Shown here: piece after piece, positions 60,803 through 64,000 of the stretch
Layout of the letters: every line of letters starts with the position of its first letter
Numbering within the stretch: position 1 is the first letter of the stretch
From: Gemmatimonas phototrophica
GTDB taxonomy: Bacteria > Gemmatimonadota > Gemmatimonadetes > Gemmatimonadales > Gemmatimonadaceae
Assembly: GCF_000695095.2 (NCBI RefSeq)
Contig: NZ_CP011454.1
Location: forward strand, 4,092,001 to 4,156,000
DNA length: 64,000 bases
Direction: 5' to 3'
Made by a program: the position numbers and the translations under genes
The notes under the pieces: model-generated
Databases searched by the model: none
Seen by the model: only the letters and a program-made list of their open reading frames with translations
What the model was told of the DNA's origin: nothing

Positions 60803-62113
60803 GTGTCCCTGCTCCAACCCTCGCCAGCATCCACCACGTTCCGCTACCGACGGACCGCCGATTTCACGGCGCTCCGCCTTGGCCGGGCCATTCTGGGATA
60901 CCTCGCGGTCATCGTCGCCATCATCACGCTGGCCCCGTTCCGCTTTGCCAGTGCCCCGGTGCACGGGCTCACCAGCCTCTGGAACTGGCAGGATCTCATC
61001 CTGAACGTGGTGATGTTCATGCCGTTCGGGTTCGTCTACCAGCTTACACGCCCGCGGGGAACGCCATTTCGCTGGCCCAAGGTGCTGCTCTTGGGCGCGG
61101 TGCTGAGCGGGGCCATAGAAATCGCCCAGCTCTTTGCCCCCACGCGGTATACCTCCCTGTTGGATCTGGCCACGAACACGACCGGGACCTTGCTGGGCGC
61201 CTGGGCATTCAACGCCCTGGCTGCGCGGGTCCGCGGAGATGCCGCCGTCCGTCTGCTCGCCCTCGAGTTGCCGCTTATGGGACTCGTGTACCTGCTGGTG
61301 CCGCTCTGCTGGCTAATTGGCCTGGGCAGCGAGGCCGAGGTGCGTCGTCTGTTGGTGCTGGGCCCGAGTGTCATGGCCGGCGCCATTCTGGGCACGGTCC
61401 ACGCGTCCTTTGTCCGGCACGAACCGGGGGGCGGGCCACGACGCTTCACCCCACCGCCCCGCGGGATACCGTGGTGGCTGGTCGCCTCGACGCTGGGCTG
61501 GTCGCTGGTGGCCCTGGTGCCGGGGGCGCGGGGGGACCTGTCGGTCATTGTGTCGGGGACCCTGCTCACCTTGGCCAGCGGCTTTCTGCGCGACATTGGA
61601 ACGCGTCGAATCGTGCGCGCCGGGGGCTCCCGCCGCCTGGAGCTACCCACCCTCCGGATGGTGCTCCCCATTTTTGCCGCGTACCTCGCGCTATCGGCAC
61701 TCTGGCCCCTCACCGACGCCACACCCGTCTGGCACGGTGCGCTGGCGCTGACCCTCCCCGGCGTTCCCCTCTCCCAACCGCTGGTCTATCGTGCACTCGA
61801 ACAGGTCGCCGCTTTTACGCTGGTGGGTTACATGGGCGCCGAATACCATGGCCGCGAAGACACGAACGGCGGGACCGGGGTGCTCCGTCTGGCCTTCTGG
61901 AGCGGTGTCGCCGCCGTGCTGCTCCAGGCGGCCCGCGGCTTCCATGAATCGCACGGGGCCAGCCTGTCCTTACTGGTGCTCACGCAGATCGCGGGCGTGT
62001 TTGGCCAGTGGGTATACATCCTGCAGCGGGCGCACGTGCAGGCGCTGGTGAAACGCCGCGCGCTGCTGGAGCGCCTTCGTCAAGCGACCAGCATGCAGCG
62101 CGCGGCGGCCTAG
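60803..62113 (+). CDS. VanZ-like membrane protein
   Basis: About 436 residues with many transmembrane helices. The N-terminal half fits the VanZ domain: TLAPFRF, then WNWQDLILNVVMFMPFGFVYQL, then LSGAIEIAQLFAPTRYTSLLDLATNTTGTLLGA. The C-terminal half adds about five more hydrophobic helices of no known family. VanZ proteins are linked to teicoplanin resistance in some clusters, but most, like this one, stand alone with unknown function. The start is uncertain: I use the GTG at 60803; an ATG at 60722 would overlap the divergent propeller gene start. Confidence 0.75.
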   Translation: MSLLQPSPASTTFRYRRTADFTALRLGRAILGYLAVIVAIITLAPFRFASAPVHGLTSLWNWQDLILNVVMFMPFGFVYQLTRPRGTPFRWPKVLLLGAVLSGAIEIAQLFAPTRYTSLLDLATNTTGTLLGAWAFNALAARVRGDAAVRLLALELPLMGLVYLLVPLCWLIGLGSEAEVRRLLVLGPSVMAGAILGTVHASFVRHEPGGGPRRFTPPPRGIPWWLVASTLGWSLVALVPGARGDLSVIVSGTLLTLASGFLRDIGTRRIVRAGGSRRLELPTLRMVLPIFAAYLALSALWPLTDATPVWHGALALTLPGVPLSQPLVYRALEQVAAFTLVGYMGAEYHGREDTNGGTGVLRLAFWSGVAAVLLQAARGFHESHGASLSLLVLTQIAGVFGQWVYILQRAHVQALVKRRALLERLRQATSMQRAAA

Positions 62114-62134
62114 CCGTAGAGACCTCTCGCCGAA

Positions 62135-63586
62135 TCAGGCCGGACCGAGGTCGGCATCGACCTCGATCTCCACCAGATACTCATCCCCGATGAGATGCGC
62201 CTCCACCATGGTGTTGGCCGGCAGGATGTGACCGAAACGCTCGCCATGCGCACGAGCCACCGCCTCCCAGTCGCGGTTGACGTTGCTCACAAAGACACGC
62301 GAGCGCACCACATCTTCCAGACGACCGCCGAGCGACTGCAGCGCCCCGGCGATCTTGTCGATGCAGAAGTGGGTCTGCGCGGCCGCGTCGGTGCCGCCAA
62401 TGGCGCGGCTGCCGTGGGTGGCCGTGGTACCCGACACATGAATACGCTGCCCCTTCCGCACCGCGCGGCTGTAGCCGGCCATTGGCTCCCACACCGTCCC
62501 ACTCAAGGCGAGCGTACGCCCATCGTGTCCCGGGCGGGTGCTGAACGGCGCCGGAAAGCTGGACAGGTGGTGTGACAGATCACCACTGGCTGTGAGATAC
62601 GGCGGCGTGCGGTATTCATCGCCACAGTCGCCGGGAATGGGCAGCAGGGCCGCTTGTGCCGCTGCAATGGCGGAACGATCGGCGTCATCCATCGCGAAGG
62701 CAAAGATGCGCGCGGTGTCGCCCACATGCTGCGAATGGCTGAGTCGCGCCCCCACAATCACCCCGGCCACGCCAGGTTGGTCGAGCACCCACCGGCTGGC
62801 CACGGTCGCAATGGACACCCCATGCTTCTGCGCTACCGCATGCACCACCTGCAGTAGTTGTTGAAAGACCCCCCAGCCGCCGGCGGTCCGGATGAAGCGC
62901 CCATATTTCATTTGCGACCAGGTATCGAGCGTCTCCCAATTGGGCTCCGGGGCGCCCAGCCACTTCTCACTCAGGAATCCGCCAAGTACGGTGCCATAAC
63001 ACAGGACACCGACACCGTGCTCGCGCGCATACGGCGCCAGCGTCCTGGTAAAGCGCGTATCCACCAGACTTCCGCTCACCTGATTGCTCACGAGGCGGAT
63101 GCCACTGGCAATGGCCACGCGCAAATGGGCGGTATCGAAGTTGGTAACCCCAATCGCCGTGATCCGCCCGGCATCACGCTCCGCCTCGAGATGCCACAGC
63201 GCGTCCAGCCAGCGCGGATCGGCAAAGGTCCAGGCATGGAACTGCAGCAGATCAATTGTGTCCGTCTGCAGGCGGGAACAGGCGCGCTCCACGGCCGTCC
63301 GGGTATCCTCCGCACTGACCGGCCCGGGCTCAGGCACCCACTTGGTAAGGCACTGCACCGCGGCCGACGAGGCGCGGCGGAATTTCCCGGCGACAAGTTC
63401 GGCCGAGCCGTAGTGATCGGCCATATCGAACGTGGTCAAACCGGCCTCCACGTACGGCGCCATGGCCTGCGCCGCCGCATCGAGATCCAGCACGCGACCA
63501 TCGCGCTCCATATCGGCAATCTGCCAGAGGCCCGTGAGCACACGGGAGATCTCGAGACCAGGCGCCAGGGTAGTCCGCTGCATCAT
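62135..63586 (-). CDS. aldo/keto reductase fused to a RidA-family domain
   Basis: A 483-residue two-domain protein. Residues about 1-325 form an aldo/keto reductase barrel: FDMADHYGSAE with the catalytic Asp and Tyr, LTKWVP with the Lys, and LLQFHAW with the His. IGVTNFDT and GVIVGARL mark the cofactor region. Residues about 345-483 form a RidA/YjgF domain (MAGYSRAVRKGQRIHVSGTTATHG, KIAGALQSLGGRLEDVVRSRVFVSNV, VEAHLIGDEYLVEIEVDADL). RidA enzymes hydrolyse reactive enamines, so the fusion may couple reduction to removal of an imine intermediate. No partner genes are nearby. Confidence 0.9.
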   Translation of the reverse strand: MMQRTTLAPGLEISRVLTGLWQIADMERDGRVLDLDAAAQAMAPYVEAGLTTFDMADHYGSAELVAGKFRRASSAAVQCLTKWVPEPGPVSAEDTRTAVERACSRLQTDTIDLLQFHAWTFADPRWLDALWHLEAERDAGRITAIGVTNFDTAHLRVAIASGIRLVSNQVSGSLVDTRFTRTLAPYAREHGVGVLCYGTVLGGFLSEKWLGAPEPNWETLDTWSQMKYGRFIRTAGGWGVFQQLLQVVHAVAQKHGVSIATVASRWVLDQPGVAGVIVGARLSHSQHVGDTARIFAFAMDDADRSAIAAAQAALLPIPGDCGDEYRTPPYLTASGDLSHHLSSFPAPFSTRPGHDGRTLALSGTVWEPMAGYSRAVRKGQRIHVSGTTATHGSRAIGGTDAAAQTHFCIDKIAGALQSLGGRLEDVVRSRVFVSNVNRDWEAVARAHGERFGHILPANTMVEAHLIGDEYLVEIEVDADLGPA

Positions 63587-63635
63587 TGCTGTGTGAAAAG
63601 TGAGAGGGGAGATATGGGAATCAGACGTGCGGGGG

Positions 63636-63873
63636 GCGATGGAAACAGCGTCATGGGTTATGGGTTATCGGGTGACCGAGTAACTGCGGTAAGAACTGGG
63701 ACGACCGCTGTTCCAGCGGTGTCCGTGAGGGGCACGTCCCGTGCGGACGCCAGCACTCGCACCTCGCATCGTCGTGGTTGTCTCGACACTCTCACCCTCG
63801 ATATCCATCGCACCTCGCGACTCGCAACGCTCTCACCTCCACGTCTCACCTCGGCCGTCTCACGTCTGTTGTC
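63636..63873. repeat. large palindromic element, copy E (chimeric, with a short-type left half)
   Basis: Only the right half of the large palindrome is intact. A CCGCTG-TTC-CAGCGG stem (63705-63719) and the core GTGAGGGGCAC (63725-63735) are followed by the right arm ending in the complement of GATGGATATCG at 63799-63809, then outer-arm sequence. On the left, GCGATGGA (63636-63643) breaks off and continues as AACAGCGTCATGGGTTATGG, the arm of the short palindrome near 4.87 kb. The right end abuts the stop codon of the gene at 63874. Confidence 0.82.
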
Positions 63874-64000
63874 TCATTCCGGGGGCAGGACGCGGGTGAT
63901 GGCCGTGAGATCTCCTCCCCGCCGCGCCAGTGCCCGCGTTTCGCGCCAGTACACGAGTGTGCCCAGTGTCATGACCACCAGCCAGACCAGCGTGGAGTGC
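63874..64000 (-). CDS. partial membrane protein, C-terminus only
   Basis: The last 41 codons of a gene that continues past the window edge. They read one hydrophobic helix (TLVWLVVMTLGTLVYW) followed by a basic, Arg-rich cytosolic tail ending TRVLPPE. No family can be named from this fragment. Its stop lies directly at the end of palindromic element E. Confidence 0.6.
   Translation of the reverse strand, partial: HSTLVWLVVMTLGTLVYWRETRALARRGGDLTAITRVLPPE

Overview
The window is high-GC bacterial chromosome (roughly two thirds G+C by eye) with densely packed genes on both strands. The mix of genes fits a Gemmatimonadota organism (Gemmatimonas-like): many secreted Ala/Pro-rich proteins, VPS10/sortilin-type beta-propellers, paired HExxHxxGxxH lipoprotein metalloproteases, a plant-type FabI and a serine/threonine kinase. 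The assignment is inferred from gene content, not from a marker gene. No rRNA, tRNA, CRISPR array, transposase or phage gene was recognised.

Layout. 0-13 kb is mostly metabolic and housekeeping: a PLP decarboxylase, a DUF1835 protein, GDP-mannose pyrophosphorylase, a crotonase, a 2H phosphoesterase, an SDR, the TsaC/Sua5 tRNA-modification enzyme, plant-type FabI, a hybrid histidine kinase, an SRPBCC protein and an MFS transporter. 13-28 kb is a secreted-protein and peptidase region: a VPS10 propeller, an SPFH / ribbon-helix-helix / hydrolase operon behind a perfect 24-bp palindrome, a second alpha/beta hydrolase with a stand-alone copy of its N-terminal domain nearby, and two tandem paralogous metalloproteases. 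28-44 kb holds an orphan rhodanese between two repeats, an RND efflux pair, a double-domain M42 peptidase, a Ser/Thr kinase, a pirin, and a SoxC-SoxD-like sulfite/sulfane dehydrogenase pair framed by two DUF481 paralogues. 43.7-54.6 kb carries the 'ligase-associated DNA damage response' set (MBL exonuclease, ATP-dependent ligase, Lhr-type helicase, PdeM phosphoesterase). Its first gene is separated from the other three by about 5 kb encoding a PEP-CTERM protein, an ECF sigma factor, a putative membrane anti-sigma factor and a CHAT-domain caspase-like protease. 54.6-64 kb has membrane proteins (DUF808, hemolysin III), a translationally coupled propeller and serine hydrolase pair, a VanZ-like protein and an aldo/keto reductase-RidA fusion.

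The most unusual feature is a family of large (about 240-360 bp) imperfect palindromes in the intergenic spaces near 24.9, 28.1, 28.75, 36.5 and 63.75 kb. Their arms begin with the core GATGGATATCG. They share a polar centre that points the same way in all five copies, and their two arms tend to match each other within a copy even where copies differ. They end at, or contribute, stop codons of neighbouring genes. A second, smaller palindrome near 4.87 kb shares its arm sequence with the left half of the 63.75-kb copy, which looks like a chimera of the two. No coding function is apparent; a non-autonomous mobile element or a structured RNA/DNA element are the leading ideas.

Three strong stem-loops outside this family look like intrinsic terminators (near 13.04, 24.76 and 27.9 kb).
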